From: Paenibacillus riograndensis SBR5
Lineage (GTDB): Bacteria > Bacillota > Bacilli > Paenibacillales > Paenibacillaceae
Direction of reading: 5' to 3'
Length of the DNA stretch: 64,000 bases
NCBI RefSeq assembly: GCF_000981585.1
Contig: NZ_LN831776.1
Location: 2,185,001 to 2,249,000, forward strand
The notes beneath the pieces are model-generated. The model was not told the DNA's origin. It made no database searches and saw only the letters and a program-made list of their open reading frames with translations. The stretch's first letter is position 1. Each line of letters opens with the position of its first letter. The translations under genes and the position numbers were made by a program. Shown one piece after another: positions 42,417 to 51,408 of this stretch.

Positions 42417-43302
42417 TTGTGGCGGAGCTGACCTGCAGCTGTTCAATAAAATTAATAAATGCTTTGGCCGCTGCCGGAAGGTAGCGGTCTTTTCTCCATT
42501 TGAGGCCGATTTCCCATACCCAGCCTTCCTCGGCAATCGGAATCCAGGCAAGCCCCTCCAGCATGAGCCCCGGCGTTTGCGGAAGGACAGATACGCCGAG
42601 TCCTGCTTTGATGAAGCCGGCTACTGTAACCAGATCCTCCGCATCGTAGGTGGAAGCGAGCTGAAATCCGGTATTTTCGAAGCGGGCGGTGATGGTGGCT
42701 TTGAGGCCGCAGTTTTTTTTGAGACCGACAAAAGGCTCGCCGGACAGCTTGGTAAGACTAAGTGAAGACTGCCGGGCAAAGGGGTGACGGGCGGGAACAA
42801 CGATATATAACGGTACCTTCTGAATAATCAGCCATTCGTGCTTCATCACGGTGGATTCCCGGGAAGTGATTATCAGGTCCGAGCTGCCCAGCTCGAAATG
42901 CTCATCCAGATCCCCAAGGTTGCCCTGAAACAATTCAAAACGGACCTTAGGGTGCTCCTGCATATACTTCTGGACGAGGTTAGGCACCAGATCCACCCCA
43001 AGAATGTTCAGATAGGATATGGAGATCAGGCCGGTATCCGGATCGGACCACTCTCTGATCTCCTGCATCCCGCCTTCAATGCTGCGCAGCGCCTCTTCCA
43101 CCCGCTTGGCGAACTGCACCCCGTAACGGTTAAGCCGGATATTCCGCCCGCCCCGGTCAAACAGCGGCAGCCCCAATTCATCCTCCAGCTTGGAAATGGC
43201 ATGGCTTAAGGCAGGCTGGGTCAGGTTAAGTGCCTTGGCGGCCTTGGTCATATGCTCAAGCTTGGCGACGGTAATAAAGTATTCCAATTGTGTGAGTTCC
43301 AG
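42403..43302 (-). CDS. LysR family transcriptional regulator, probable CTG start
   Basis: The canonical LysR start is MELxQLEYF; here the matching codons begin with CTG at 43302, 6 nt after GGAGGGG. The ATG at 43317 sits inside the ribosome-binding box and has none of its own. From CTG the protein is 299-300 aa with the winged helix at about 3-60 (AAKALNLTQPALSHAISKLE) and an inducer-binding domain. It is divergent from the DUF1330/SDR operon, its probable target; a T-N11-A type dyad ATAAATTATACTTAT lies at 43354-43368. Confidence 0.9.
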   Translation of the reverse strand: MELTQLEYFITVAKLEHMTKAAKALNLTQPALSHAISKLEDELGLPLFDRGGRNIRLNRYGVQFAKRVEEALRSIEGGMQEIREWSDPDTGLISISYLNILGVDLVPNLVQKYMQEHPKVRFELFQGNLGDLDEHFELGSSDLIITSRESTVMKHEWLIIQKVPLYIVVPARHPFARQSSLSLTKLSGEPFVGLKKNCGLKATITARFENTGFQLASTYDAEDLVTVAGFIKAGLGVSVLPQTPGLMLEGLAWIPIAEEGWVWEIGLKWRKDRYLPAAAKAFINFIEQLQVSSATTTQP

Positions 43303-43452
43303 GAGAAGCCCCTCCATTTTATATGAATAATAGTAATCAATCAGATGAATAAGATAAATTATACTTATATGAAAAGGCGATGTAAACTAACGGTGTGCCT
43401 GACAAGCAGACACGGCAGTACAACACTTACAGGACATGAACGGAGGGGAGCA

Positions 43453-43761
43453 ATGAGCGCCTATGTTATTTTTATCCGTGAGCAGAGCCATAACCCGGAA
43501 GAGCTCCGCATCTATTCACAAAAAGCGCCTGACGGTCTGGCAGGCCATCCCGTAACCCCGCTTGCGGTGTATGGAACCCATGAAGTGATCGAGGGTCCCG
43601 CTATTGAAGGAGCGGCCATTCTTGAGTTCCCCAGCTTTGAGGAGGCTAAGGTCTGGTATTACAGTCCTGCTTACCAGGATGCGGTACAGCATCGGCTCCG
43701 GGGCGGAACCTACCGCGGGATCATTATTGAAGGTGTGCCCGCAGCAGCATCACAATCATAA
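43453..43761 (+). CDS. DUF1330 family protein
   Basis: The protein is 102 aa from ATG 43453, with GGAGGGGAG upstream. It is a ferredoxin-like alpha-beta protein with the DUF1330 pattern [40 protein letters not shown]. Function is unknown; relatives are small oligomeric proteins often near oxidoreductases. It begins the operon with the SDR gene (13 nt gap) and is divergent from the LysR gene. Confidence 0.9.
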   Translation: MSAYVIFIREQSHNPEELRIYSQKAPDGLAGHPVTPLAVYGTHEVIEGPAIEGAAILEFPSFEEAKVWYYSPAYQDAVQHRLRGGTYRGIIIEGVPAAASQS

Positions 43762-43774
43762 GGAGGAAGCAGAA

Positions 43775-44569
43775 ATGTCAGCAGTTTATAAAGACCCGTT
43801 ACATGAATTTGAAGGGAAAAGAGTACTGGTGACCGGAGGAACCCGGGGCATGGGGGAAGCCATTGCCAAAAGACTGGCAGCCAGCGGTGCAACAGTACTG
43901 ACGACGGCCCGCACGCTACCTGCTGATCTTCAGGAGCCGGGGCTGTTCGTGCAGGCGGATATTGCCACACCTGAAGGAGTGGAGCAGGTCATTCGCGGGG
44001 TAAAAGAAGTGCTCGGCGGCATTGATATTCTGGTGAACAATGTGGGAGGCTCCAGCACGCCTCCGGGCGGGGCGCTTGTCCTGACCGATGAAGACTGGCT
44101 GCAGGCCTTGAACTGGAATCTGCTCGCTGCTGTCCGGCTGGACCGCGGGCTGCTGCCGATGATGCTGGAGCAGGGCTACGGTGCCATCGTCCATATTTCC
44201 TCTATTCAGAGACGTCTGCCGCTGTATGAAACTACGCTGGCCTATGCCGCAGCCAAAGCAGCTCTGTCCAACTACAGCAAAGGCTTGTCCAATGAGTTTT
44301 CGCCGCGCGGCATCCGCATTAATACCGTGGCTCCGGGCTTTATCCAGACCCAAGCGGCGGAAGCGATGATTGACCGGATCGTCCAGGCGGCAGGAAGCCG
44401 CGAGGCTGCCTTACAGCAGCTGATGGATTCACTTGGCGGCATCCCCCTTGGCCGCCCCGGCCTGCCGGAGGAGGTTGGTGAGCTGGTGGCATTCCTGGTG
44501 TCTGACCGGGCGGCTTCGATTACAGGCAGTGAATATGTGATTGACGGAGGAACGATTCCGACGGTGTAA
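43775..44569 (+). CDS. SDR family oxidoreductase
   Basis: The protein is 264 aa from ATG 43775 (AAGGAGGAAG upstream); the longer frame reads back through DUF1330. It has the Rossmann motif TGGTRGMG near residue 20, NNVGG, Ser in VHISSIQRR, catalytic YAAAK and the C-terminal [13 protein letters not shown] typical of FabG-like enzymes. Co-transcription with DUF1330 under the divergent LysR regulator is likely. The substrate is unknown. Confidence 0.92.
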   Translation: MSAVYKDPLHEFEGKRVLVTGGTRGMGEAIAKRLAASGATVLTTARTLPADLQEPGLFVQADIATPEGVEQVIRGVKEVLGGIDILVNNVGGSSTPPGGALVLTDEDWLQALNWNLLAAVRLDRGLLPMMLEQGYGAIVHISSIQRRLPLYETTLAYAAAKAALSNYSKGLSNEFSPRGIRINTVAPGFIQTQAAEAMIDRIVQAAGSREAALQQLMDSLGGIPLGRPGLPEEVGELVAFLVSDRAASITGSEYVIDGGTIPTV

Positions 44570-44640
44570 CTGGGGGATAAGCGTTTTTCTGGAGGGAAAT
44601 CTAATAGAAACGTTAGAAGAAGAGGGAGTGGATTTGCTGC

Positions 44641-44670
44641 AAACCAGCCGGTGATGGCTGGTTTTGTTCT
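44641..44670 (+). terminator. intrinsic terminator after SDR gene
   Basis: A perfect 9-bp stem AAACCAGCC/GGCTGGTTT (44641-44649 with 44656-44664) is followed by TGTTCT. Termination is likely but the T-tract is interrupted. Confidence 0.65.
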
Positions 44671-44678
44671 TGTATAGG

Positions 44679-44795
44679 AGATTATGCAATGTCAAAAAAT
44701 GCGGAGATTTTGGAAGCCTCAGGGATATAAGCGATGCAGGAGGATTGGGCTCTACCAGCGGGCTGAAGCGGACCAGAAGCGGACAGAGGAGCCCT
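44679..44795 (+). repeat. dispersed intergenic repeat, family E, copy 2
   Basis: This stretch matches 4971-5072 in order: GAGATTATGCAAT, AAAAATGCGGAGAT, TTGGAAGC, then GCTGAAGCGGACC and GAAGCGGACAGAGGA. As in copy 1 it lies directly after a terminator. It is part of the 502-bp gene-free stretch 44570-45071. Confidence 0.6.
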
Positions 44796-44840
44796 GAGGC
44801 CAGAACTGATATGTTCGCCCACAAAAGGGAGTGGCTGCTT

Positions 44841-45022
44841 AAGTGGAATTAGTGAACCTAAATGTGCTCAAATCGCGTTACACAGAGGCATTAGTTGGAA
44901 TAAGTAGACTTATTTTTAGTGAAATCACCTCCTAAGAGGCAAATCGGCCGGATTAAGTGTACTTTTTCCCACATGCGCTTGTTGGAGAAGGAGATGGGGA
45001 GATTTAAGTTTACTTTTTCCAC
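44841..45022. repeat. intergenic repeat family B, two direct plus two inverted units, copy 2
   Basis: Direct units AAGTGGAATTAGTGAAC and AGTTGGAATAAGTAGACTT (GGA anchors 44845 and 44897, 52 bp) are followed by reverse units (GATTAAGTGTACTTTTTCCC and ATTTAAGTTTACTTTTTCC; anchors 44967 and 45018, 51 bp). The layout is the same as at 19108-19305. Confidence 0.65.
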
Positions 45023-45071
45023 TATAGCCGGCTTTTGCTGCTTGCAATCAGAGGCCCTCCCCCTCAATCCA

Positions 45072-45473
45072 CTACCTCGCAGGAGCAACCCCCGGCTCAC
45101 CATACAAGCATTCTTGCCTTATGCCATTGGCCGCTCTAAGTACAGCATATTTCAACTCTTCCTTGGCAACAGGCTTGAGCAGAGTGTCCATCCCGCCTTT
45201 GCAGAAGGCATCCAGAATAAATTCATAGCTGCTGGTGACAATGATTGTGCCATGAGTCTGGCTGGCATTCACCCGTTCCAGCGCACTTGCTTCGCTGATC
45301 AGCAGCTTGGCGTCGGTCACAATGATATCCGGGTTATGGCGCTCGATCAGCCGGATGGCCCCGGAATCACAGGCGGCTTCCAGAATCGCTTCATATGCAA
45401 AGGGCAGCGTCTCCAGCAAAAGCTTCAATTCACTGCGCATTTGGGGTTTGTCGTCAACAAGTATGATTTTCAT
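45072..45473 (-). CDS. stand-alone response regulator receiver domain
   Basis: This 133-aa protein is only a receiver domain, with no output domain. The acidic pair is Asp7-Asp8 (LVDD), the phosphoacceptor Asp54 (IIVTDAKLL), the Thr/Ser switch at 80-81 and Lys100 (LLKPV), all intact. The N-terminal half resembles YesN/AraC-type regulators, so it may be a truncated relative. It begins 15 nt after the MFS stop codon and is co-oriented with it. The cognate kinase is not in the window. Confidence 0.85.
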   Translation of the reverse strand: MKIILVDDKPQMRSELKLLLETLPFAYEAILEAACDSGAIRLIERHNPDIIVTDAKLLISEASALERVNASQTHGTIIVTSSYEFILDAFCKGGMDTLLKPVAKEELKYAVLRAANGIRQECLYGEPGVAPAR

Positions 45474-45488
45474 TGCAGATTCCTCCTG

Positions 45489-46709
45489 TTATGTGATGCT
45501 GGTTGAATGGGCGGCCTCTTCGGCCGCCGAATGCCGGGGGAGTGCAAGCAAGGCCAGCGAGACCATTCCCAGCAGCAGGCATACCCAATAGGCGTTTCTG
45601 TACCCGAACCACTGCGCTGCCGCTCCCCCAGCCAAGCTTCCAAACAGCCTTCCGATGGTAGTGGAGTTGGTATACAGCGTTGAAGCATATCCAGGCAGGT
45701 CCGGGAGCAAATCCTGAATATAGCTGATGCCGATGGCGGAAATAACCGCAACGAAGAAGGCAAGCAGCACCTGTCCGGCGAGGATTTGCCACAATGAAGT
45801 TGAGAACAGCACGACAATGTAGTAAGCCGCTCCCAGCGTTATCCCCCAGACCATAAGCAGGCGGGCGGAATATTTGGCGGACAGGAGGCCCAGCACAAGC
45901 ATCAGCGGGATCTCAAGCAGTGCGCAAATACTCGATACCGATGCCACATTCTGTGTGTCCCCGCCGAGCGTGTCTGTAATAAACAAGGAAATGTTCAAGT
46001 TGTTGATCCAATGCCCGGAATAGAGCAGCGTCAATACCAGAAAGGGAATCAGGACCCGGGAGTTCTGAAGGAGCCTGACCGGCTGCTGCTGCTGCTTGCT
46101 GCCCGCGGTTTGCGGCGGAGCGGCAGGGGCTTTTACAAAGATCATAATCAGCAGGGCGTTCATCAAAAAAATCAGCACAGTGCTCATAAAGATCCCCGGG
46201 AATCCGAAATAATGGATCAGAGCCGAGCCGGCCAGCGGACCGGCAATAAAACCGAGTGAAAACATGGAGCGAAGCGTAGAATTGGCAAAAGCGTGATCTG
46301 CGGACTTGCTGGCATTGACAGCCTCACGCGCACTGGCGAACAGCTGCGGCATGGCCGGAGCGCCAAGAGCTGTGAATACGGCCATATACAGCAGCAGCCC
46401 ATAGAACTCATGGATCAAGAGGTAGCCGGCAAAAGCAAGCGCATTAAAAAACATGGCGGTGACCATCAGCTTTTTACGGTTCAGCCCGCTGTCGGAACGT
46501 TGGGCAATCCACATGCTGAGCCATACGCCGCTTATGATGGTTATTGCTGTGAAAATACCAAAGGTGCCTGCGGATACGCCAAGCTTTGTTGTGAAATAAA
46601 CAGCCAAAAAAGGGGAGCTGATGGATATAGCCATCCCCTGCAGCATCATGCAGCTCAAAAAGACGGGATAGCCTGGAATCAGGAAAAGATTACGGGTTCG
46701 TTTCAACAT
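45489..46709 (-). CDS. sugar efflux MFS transporter, SetA/SetB-like
   Basis: This 406-aa, 12-segment membrane protein has the family's N terminus (FLSCMMLQGMAISISSPFLA), AQRSDSGLNRKKL in the 2-3 loop and the Arg in STLRSMFSLGFIAGPLAGSA. Relatives export lactose, glucose or analogues. It is divergent from an AraC gene at 46795 and followed 15 nt later by a solo receiver gene. A GAAGGAG box lies 14 nt before the ATG, a long spacing. Confidence 0.88.
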   Translation of the reverse strand: MLKRTRNLFLIPGYPVFLSCMMLQGMAISISSPFLAVYFTTKLGVSAGTFGIFTAITIISGVWLSMWIAQRSDSGLNRKKLMVTAMFFNALAFAGYLLIHEFYGLLLYMAVFTALGAPAMPQLFASAREAVNASKSADHAFANSTLRSMFSLGFIAGPLAGSALIHYFGFPGIFMSTVLIFLMNALLIMIFVKAPAAPPQTAGSKQQQQPVRLLQNSRVLIPFLVLTLLYSGHWINNLNISLFITDTLGGDTQNVASVSSICALLEIPLMLVLGLLSAKYSARLLMVWGITLGAAYYIVVLFSTSLWQILAGQVLLAFFVAVISAIGISYIQDLLPDLPGYASTLYTNSTTIGRLFGSLAGGAAAQWFGYRNAYWVCLLLGMVSLALLALPRHSAAEEAAHSTSIT

Positions 46710-46794
46710 ATCAGCGGTAGGATCTCCTTCAGAAGCAGCTTGCAGCTTTATCTTTCATTTGGTTATAGTATAGTTAATTACCGATGATTAAAGA

Positions 46795-47727
46795 ATGTTT
46801 TATCTGCTCGAAAATCTCTACTATTTGGCTGGGACGGTGAATGCCATGGATTTGAGGCTGCATGCCTGCGCGTACTCTTTTCATACCCTTCCATTTAAAA
46901 CCTCCTTTACACCGCCGCCCTTTTTTCTGTTCCGGCTCCAGGTAGTGGGCAGCTGCAGAGCGCTGGTGAACGGGAAAATGAGTATCATTGAACCTGGAGA
47001 TCTGCTGATCTACCGCCCCGGAGAACCGTACCATTTAGAGGTGGAGGAAATGGACGGGAAGATTGAGAGCGGCGATTACTATCTGCTGTGCGAAGGCTCA
47101 TGGATCGAAGAGTGGTGGAAAGCCCAGTCCCGTCCGATCCAGCAGCGGATACATATGGATACCGGAATGCTGTCCTTATGGCAGCAGCTCTATATTGAGC
47201 AGCACCGGATCGTGCAGAGGAATCCTGAACTGATCCGTCATCTGCTCTGCGCTTTATGTTTGTCGCTAGACCGCTTAGCGGTAGATGCCGTCTCCCGGCA
47301 GGACCCGGAGGGGCGTTCCAATGAGCTGGTGGTGCTCATGCGGAGGTACATTAATGTGAATGCGCTGCGCCGCTTGCGGGTGGAGGAGGTTGCCAAGGCT
47401 GCCGGACTGAGCGTGTCCCGGGCGGTCCATCTTTTTAAAAAGCTGACCGGCTTTACGATTATCCGCTATACCCAGGAGATCCGGCTGTCCAACGCCATGG
47501 AACGTATCCGCTATACCGACTTAAGCCTGGAAAATATCGCCGGGACCTGCGGATTTGGCACGTACTCCTATTTTCACAAGGTGTTCAAGGCCAGATACGG
47601 CATCTCACCTAAGGAAGCGCGCAACCGGCCGCCTGATTCTATGCTGGAAGGCACCTATGTCATCACCGGCGGGGATCAGGACCTCTCCGGACTTTCGGAA
47701 GATGCGCGGAAGTTTTTGACGACTTGA
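46795..47727 (+). CDS. AraC family transcriptional regulator
   Basis: This 310-aa protein has an N-terminal cupin-like sensor (about 20-110; SIIEPGDLLIYRPGEPYHLE) and a C-terminal AraC helix-turn-helix pair at about 190-285 (VEEVAKAAGLSVSRAVHLFK, then YFHKVFKARYGISPKEARN). About 25 residues follow the last helix. It is divergent from the sugar efflux MFS gene, probably its target. The true start may lie at an internal Met (18), as no strong ribosome-binding site precedes 46795. Confidence 0.87.
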   Translation: MFYLLENLYYLAGTVNAMDLRLHACAYSFHTLPFKTSFTPPPFFLFRLQVVGSCRALVNGKMSIIEPGDLLIYRPGEPYHLEVEEMDGKIESGDYYLLCEGSWIEEWWKAQSRPIQQRIHMDTGMLSLWQQLYIEQHRIVQRNPELIRHLLCALCLSLDRLAVDAVSRQDPEGRSNELVVLMRRYINVNALRRLRVEEVAKAAGLSVSRAVHLFKKLTGFTIIRYTQEIRLSNAMERIRYTDLSLENIAGTCGFGTYSYFHKVFKARYGISPKEARNRPPDSMLEGTYVITGGDQDLSGLSEDARKFLTT

Positions 47728-47756
47728 GGGTTGCCAAGGAATGAAAGAGGGCGATT

Positions 47757-50700
47757 ATGATTTTTATTACTTTGAAAGAGATAAGGGAAACATGCGGAGA
47801 TACTTTTTACAAGCGCGGCAAGGCCTATTATGAAGCCGGACGTGTCCATAATCTGGAGTGCAATGAAATAGGGAACTGCTATACCGCTGAGGTAAAGGGA
47901 AGCAAATCCTACAAGGTGAGGATTGAGTTTGATGAAGAAGCATTTATAGTCGATTCTGACTGTGCCTGCCCTGCCTTTAAGGACTACGGCTCCTGCAAAC
48001 ATGAGGCGGCAACGCTTATTGCCATTTCCAGACTTGGGCAGAAGGATTCAGTTAAGGATAAGCCACAGCATCTAGAACAGACAACTTCCTTTGACCTTGA
48101 CCTAATGCTTGATTCTATATTGAAGAAACAAACTGCTCAGGGCAAACCAGCAGCTGGGCAGGCCTATAAACCGGCAGAACAGCTTATTTCATCCTTTTCG
48201 GAGTCCAATACGGGCCCTGCTCACGACAGTAGCTCTTTATTCGGTGATGCTGAGCAGCTGCAGTTTGAGTTTATTTTAAAAACCGGTATTTCCCATAGAA
48301 CTGCAGCGTTTTCGCTTGAAATGAGGGTCGGTGTCAAGCGATTGTATGTGGTATCCAAAATCAACCGTTTCCTGGAGCATGTGGAGCAGCATTTGCCTTA
48401 TTATTTCACCAGTCATTTCACTTTTGATCCGAAAAAGCAGCAAATAAATCCTGCTGATTTAGCCTTTTTGAATGCGTTGATTTTAATCAAAAATACCGAG
48501 AAAGTCTATAGAACCTCCGCTTACGGTTACTATGATTATGCAGGAACAACCGATGGCAGAGCCATTGCGGTTCCTCCGCTGGGCTGGGAGAAGCTTAAAC
48601 CGCTTCTTTCGGAAGTAAATGTTGTACTGGGAAGTTTCGGACAGCCGGGAACGCGGGCGGAACTTATAAATGAGGCTCCTCCGTTTAGCTTCTCCATTGG
48701 CAAAGGCGGGCCGAAGGACTATGTTTTGTCAGCTTCGGGAATTGAGAAATGCAATGTTTTCCCGGAATATTCCAGTATGATTGTCGAAGGGAAAATCTAC
48801 AGTCAGGATCCTGCTGCGCTTCACAGGATTGAGCAATTGCAGCAGACTCTTTCTGCCTCCAAAGGGCTGGCAATCTCTTCTCAGCAAATAGAACCTTTTA
48901 TACAGCGGGTAGTTCCTGCGTTAAGGGAGCTGGGTGCTGTCAAGGTGGACAAGACCGTTCAGGAACGGATCATTCAGCCGGAGCTGCAGTGCAAAATCTA
49001 CCTGGATTATACGGAAGGCAAGCTACTGACTACTCTTGAGTTTCACTACGGGGACATTGTCATTGATCCATTAAGCAGCCATCAGGATTATGCGAAGAAT
49101 GGCGAGATTATTCTTGTCCGAAATGTGCAAAAGGAAGATGAGATCATTGGGATGCTGGATCGCTCCTCCATGAACAGGGAAGGCAGGCAGTGGGTTTCCG
49201 CAAGTGAATTAGGGATGTATGAAGCCCTCCATGAATTCGTACCCTCACTTGAAGAATATGCGGATATTTACTTGACCGCAGCGGCACAGAATCTGATTAT
49301 GAAGCGTCAGGCTTCGCCGAAAGTCCGGGCAGACTTGAATGAAGGGCTGGACTGGCTTCATATTTCTTTTGAAATGGAAGGACTGGATGAAAAGGAAACC
49401 ACTCGCGTCATGCAGGCCATTGTGGAAAAGAAGAAGTATATCCGGCTTCGCAGCGGGGCCTTCCTGTCTCTTCAGACAGAGGGTTTTCATGAGTTCCGCA
49501 CCATGGCTGACCGGCTGAATCTGGGTAAAAAGGATCTTAAAGCGCCGTCCATTCAGCTTCCCTCCGTTCATGCCTTGCAGCTTCCCGAGCGGAGGACTTC
49601 CACCAAAGCTATGAAGTGGGGCAAGTCGCTCCGGCTTTTTCTGGATCAGTTAAAGGAGCCGGAAAATATGGATTTCGAGCTTCCCGGACAGATGAAAGAC
49701 ATTCTTCGCGACTACCAGGTGAAAGGGTTCCAATGGATGAAAACCTTATCGCGCTTCCGGTTTGGCGGGATACTGGCGGATGATATGGGGCTTGGCAAAA
49801 CCATTCAAAGTATCGCCTATATTTGCTCAGAGCTTGAAGAAAACCCGGAGAAAACCAAGATATTGATCATCTGTCCCGCTTCCTTGACGTACAACTGGGC
49901 CAATGAGTTTGCCAGCTTTGCTCCAGAGGTTAAGATTCTGGTAGCCGCCGGGCAGAAGGAAGAGCGGAGCGAATTGCTGGACGGAATTGACAACGAAGAA
50001 GCGCAGGTAATCATCACTTCTTATCCGCTGTTGCGACGGGATATTGATCTATATTCCGGTAAAAGCTTTCATACGTTGATACTTGATGAGGCTCAGGCGG
50101 TCAAAAATGCCGCCTCCCAGACAGCACAGGCAGTAAAATCCATTAAGGCCGCAAGAAAATTTGCTCTGACAGGAACACCTATCGAGAATTCTATTGATGA
50201 GCTGGAGTCTATTATCGGCACGGTGTCCCCGCTCCTCTTCTCCGGCCGGCAATCGTTCAGGCAGCTCCCGGCAGACCGCATTTCCAGTATCGTTGCTCCG
50301 TTTATACTGCGCAGGCTGAAAAAGGATGTGCTGGAGGAATTGCCGGACCGTATTGAGACGGTTCAGAGAACGGAACTGCTGCTGGAGCAGAAACAACTTT
50401 ATCTTGCATACTTGTCCAAGCTTCGTGAGGATACTGAGCAGGATTTACAGGGGGAAGGCTTTCAGAAAAGCCGCATGAAAATTTTGGCGGGCATTACCCG
50501 CTTACGGCAGCTTTGCTGCCACCCCTCTCTTTTTGTAGAGAACTATACAGGGGGCTCCGGTAAGCTTGACCAATTGCTGGAACTGGTAGAGGGATGCCGT
50601 GCTTCCGGTAAAAGAATGCTCGTGTTCTCCCAATTTTCAAGCATGCTGCAGTTGATACGGGAAAGTCTTACTGCTTCAGGGATTATTCCATTTTATCTGG

Positions 50701-51068
50701 ATGGATCGACGCCAGCAGGAGAACGCGTTGAACTCTGCCGCCGCTTTAATGAGGGGGAAGGGGAAGTTTTCCTGATCTCACTCAAGGCAGGGGGAACCGG
50801 GCTTAATCTGACGGGTGCAGATACTGTTATTTTATATGATCTGTGGTGGAATCCTGCAGTGGAGGAACAAGCGGTTGGGCGTGCCCACCGGATGGGCCAG
50901 CGCCATGTGGTGCAGGTGATCCGTATGATAACGGAAGGGACGATTGAAGAGAAGATTCTGGAATTGCAGCAGCGCAAAAAGAATCTGATCGAAGAAATCA
51001 TTGAGTCAGGCGAGAACAAGGCCTCCCGATTGTCTGAAGAGGATATCCGCGAGCTGCTCAAAATGTAG
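47757..51068 (+). CDS. SNF2-family DEAD/DEAH-like helicase with N-terminal SWIM zinc finger
   Basis: This 1103-aa protein begins with a SWIM finger (Cys69, Cys71, Cys80, His82; DCACPAFKDYGSCKHE). A long middle region (about 100-640) is typical of bacterial SNF2 proteins. The ATPase core starts near 650 with DDMGLGKTIQS (Walker A, about 673-683), LILDEAQ near 776, TGTPIENSIDELESI, and the C-lobe motifs KAGGTGLNLTGAD and QAVGRAHRMGQ. It should be a double-stranded-DNA translocase remodelling protein-DNA complexes. No partner is fixed by sequence. The nuclease-like gene copy 2 lies 340 nt downstream under its own promoter. Confidence 0.93.
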   Translation: MIFITLKEIRETCGDTFYKRGKAYYEAGRVHNLECNEIGNCYTAEVKGSKSYKVRIEFDEEAFIVDSDCACPAFKDYGSCKHEAATLIAISRLGQKDSVKDKPQHLEQTTSFDLDLMLDSILKKQTAQGKPAAGQAYKPAEQLISSFSESNTGPAHDSSSLFGDAEQLQFEFILKTGISHRTAAFSLEMRVGVKRLYVVSKINRFLEHVEQHLPYYFTSHFTFDPKKQQINPADLAFLNALILIKNTEKVYRTSAYGYYDYAGTTDGRAIAVPPLGWEKLKPLLSEVNVVLGSFGQPGTRAELINEAPPFSFSIGKGGPKDYVLSASGIEKCNVFPEYSSMIVEGKIYSQDPAALHRIEQLQQTLSASKGLAISSQQIEPFIQRVVPALRELGAVKVDKTVQERIIQPELQCKIYLDYTEGKLLTTLEFHYGDIVIDPLSSHQDYAKNGEIILVRNVQKEDEIIGMLDRSSMNREGRQWVSASELGMYEALHEFVPSLEEYADIYLTAAAQNLIMKRQASPKVRADLNEGLDWLHISFEMEGLDEKETTRVMQAIVEKKKYIRLRSGAFLSLQTEGFHEFRTMADRLNLGKKDLKAPSIQLPSVHALQLPERRTSTKAMKWGKSLRLFLDQLKEPENMDFELPGQMKDILRDYQVKGFQWMKTLSRFRFGGILADDMGLGKTIQSIAYICSELEENPEKTKILIICPASLTYNWANEFASFAPEVKILVAAGQKEERSELLDGIDNEEAQVIITSYPLLRRDIDLYSGKSFHTLILDEAQAVKNAASQTAQAVKSIKAARKFALTGTPIENSIDELESIIGTVSPLLFSGRQSFRQLPADRISSIVAPFILRRLKKDVLEELPDRIETVQRTELLLEQKQLYLAYLSKLREDTEQDLQGEGFQKSRMKILAGITRLRQLCCHPSLFVENYTGGSGKLDQLLELVEGCRASGKRMLVFSQFSSMLQLIRESLTASGIIPFYLDGSTPAGERVELCRRFNEGEGEVFLISLKAGGTGLNLTGADTVILYDLWWNPAVEEQAVGRAHRMGQRHVVQVIRMITEGTIEEKILELQQRKKNLIEEIIESGENKASRLSEEDIRELLKM

Positions 51069-51099
51069 AGAGAAAGGCTCAAACATAAAAGCGTTGAGG

Positions 51100-51199
51100 C
51101 GCAAACAGTATGCGGCAAACAGCAAGCAGTAAGCGCAAAGCACAAATAGTAAGCGGCGAACAGCACACCGGAAGCCGCAAAGCACAATAGTAAGCGGCA
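51100..51199 (+). repeat. degenerate ~20-bp tandem repeat
   Basis: GCGCAAAG/GCGGCGAA/GCCGCAAAG-type words recur at 51133, 51153, 51174 and 51194 (20-21 bp apart) with AGTAAGC linkers. The interval 51069-51291 otherwise has no gene. Confidence 0.55.
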
Positions 51200-51291
51200 T
51201 ATGGCTGCTGTGTACATGGTAACGGGAAGGATCAATTGCTGTTACAGGATCAAGGTCAGCCGGATCAGGGTTTGCTTATTGAGCAGGTTCA

Positions 51292-51321
51292 TTGACAGCC
51301 GCGGGCACGCCACCCTATACT
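51292..51321 (+). promoter_or_regulatory. near-consensus sigma-A promoter of nuclease-like gene 2
   Basis: A perfect TTGACA (51292-51297), an 18-bp spacer and TATACT (51316-51321). The same box distances as at copy 1 put the start point just before the GGACG hairpin. Confidence 0.75.
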
Positions 51322-51326
51322 TATTT

Positions 51327-51381
51327 CCAAAAGGACGAAGCACGTCCCGTACTCATGGATTCATGGGTCCGGGACTTTTTT
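51327..51381 (+). promoter_or_regulatory. attenuator-like leader of nuclease-like gene 2
   Basis: The leader has hairpin GGACG-AAGCA-CGTCC (51333-51347), then a 12-bp terminator stem (51346-51357 with 51362-51373; one mismatch, one G-T) with loop GATT and a six-T tract to 51381, 28 nt before the start codon. It aligns with the leader at 28012-28066 in sequence and order, but the terminator stem differs by changes that keep pairing (for example ATCCC/GGGGT versus CTCATG/CATGGG). This supports selection on the structure. Confidence 0.65.
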
Positions 51382-51408
51382 GCGTCCACGGGAAGGAGTT
51401 TGCATGTT

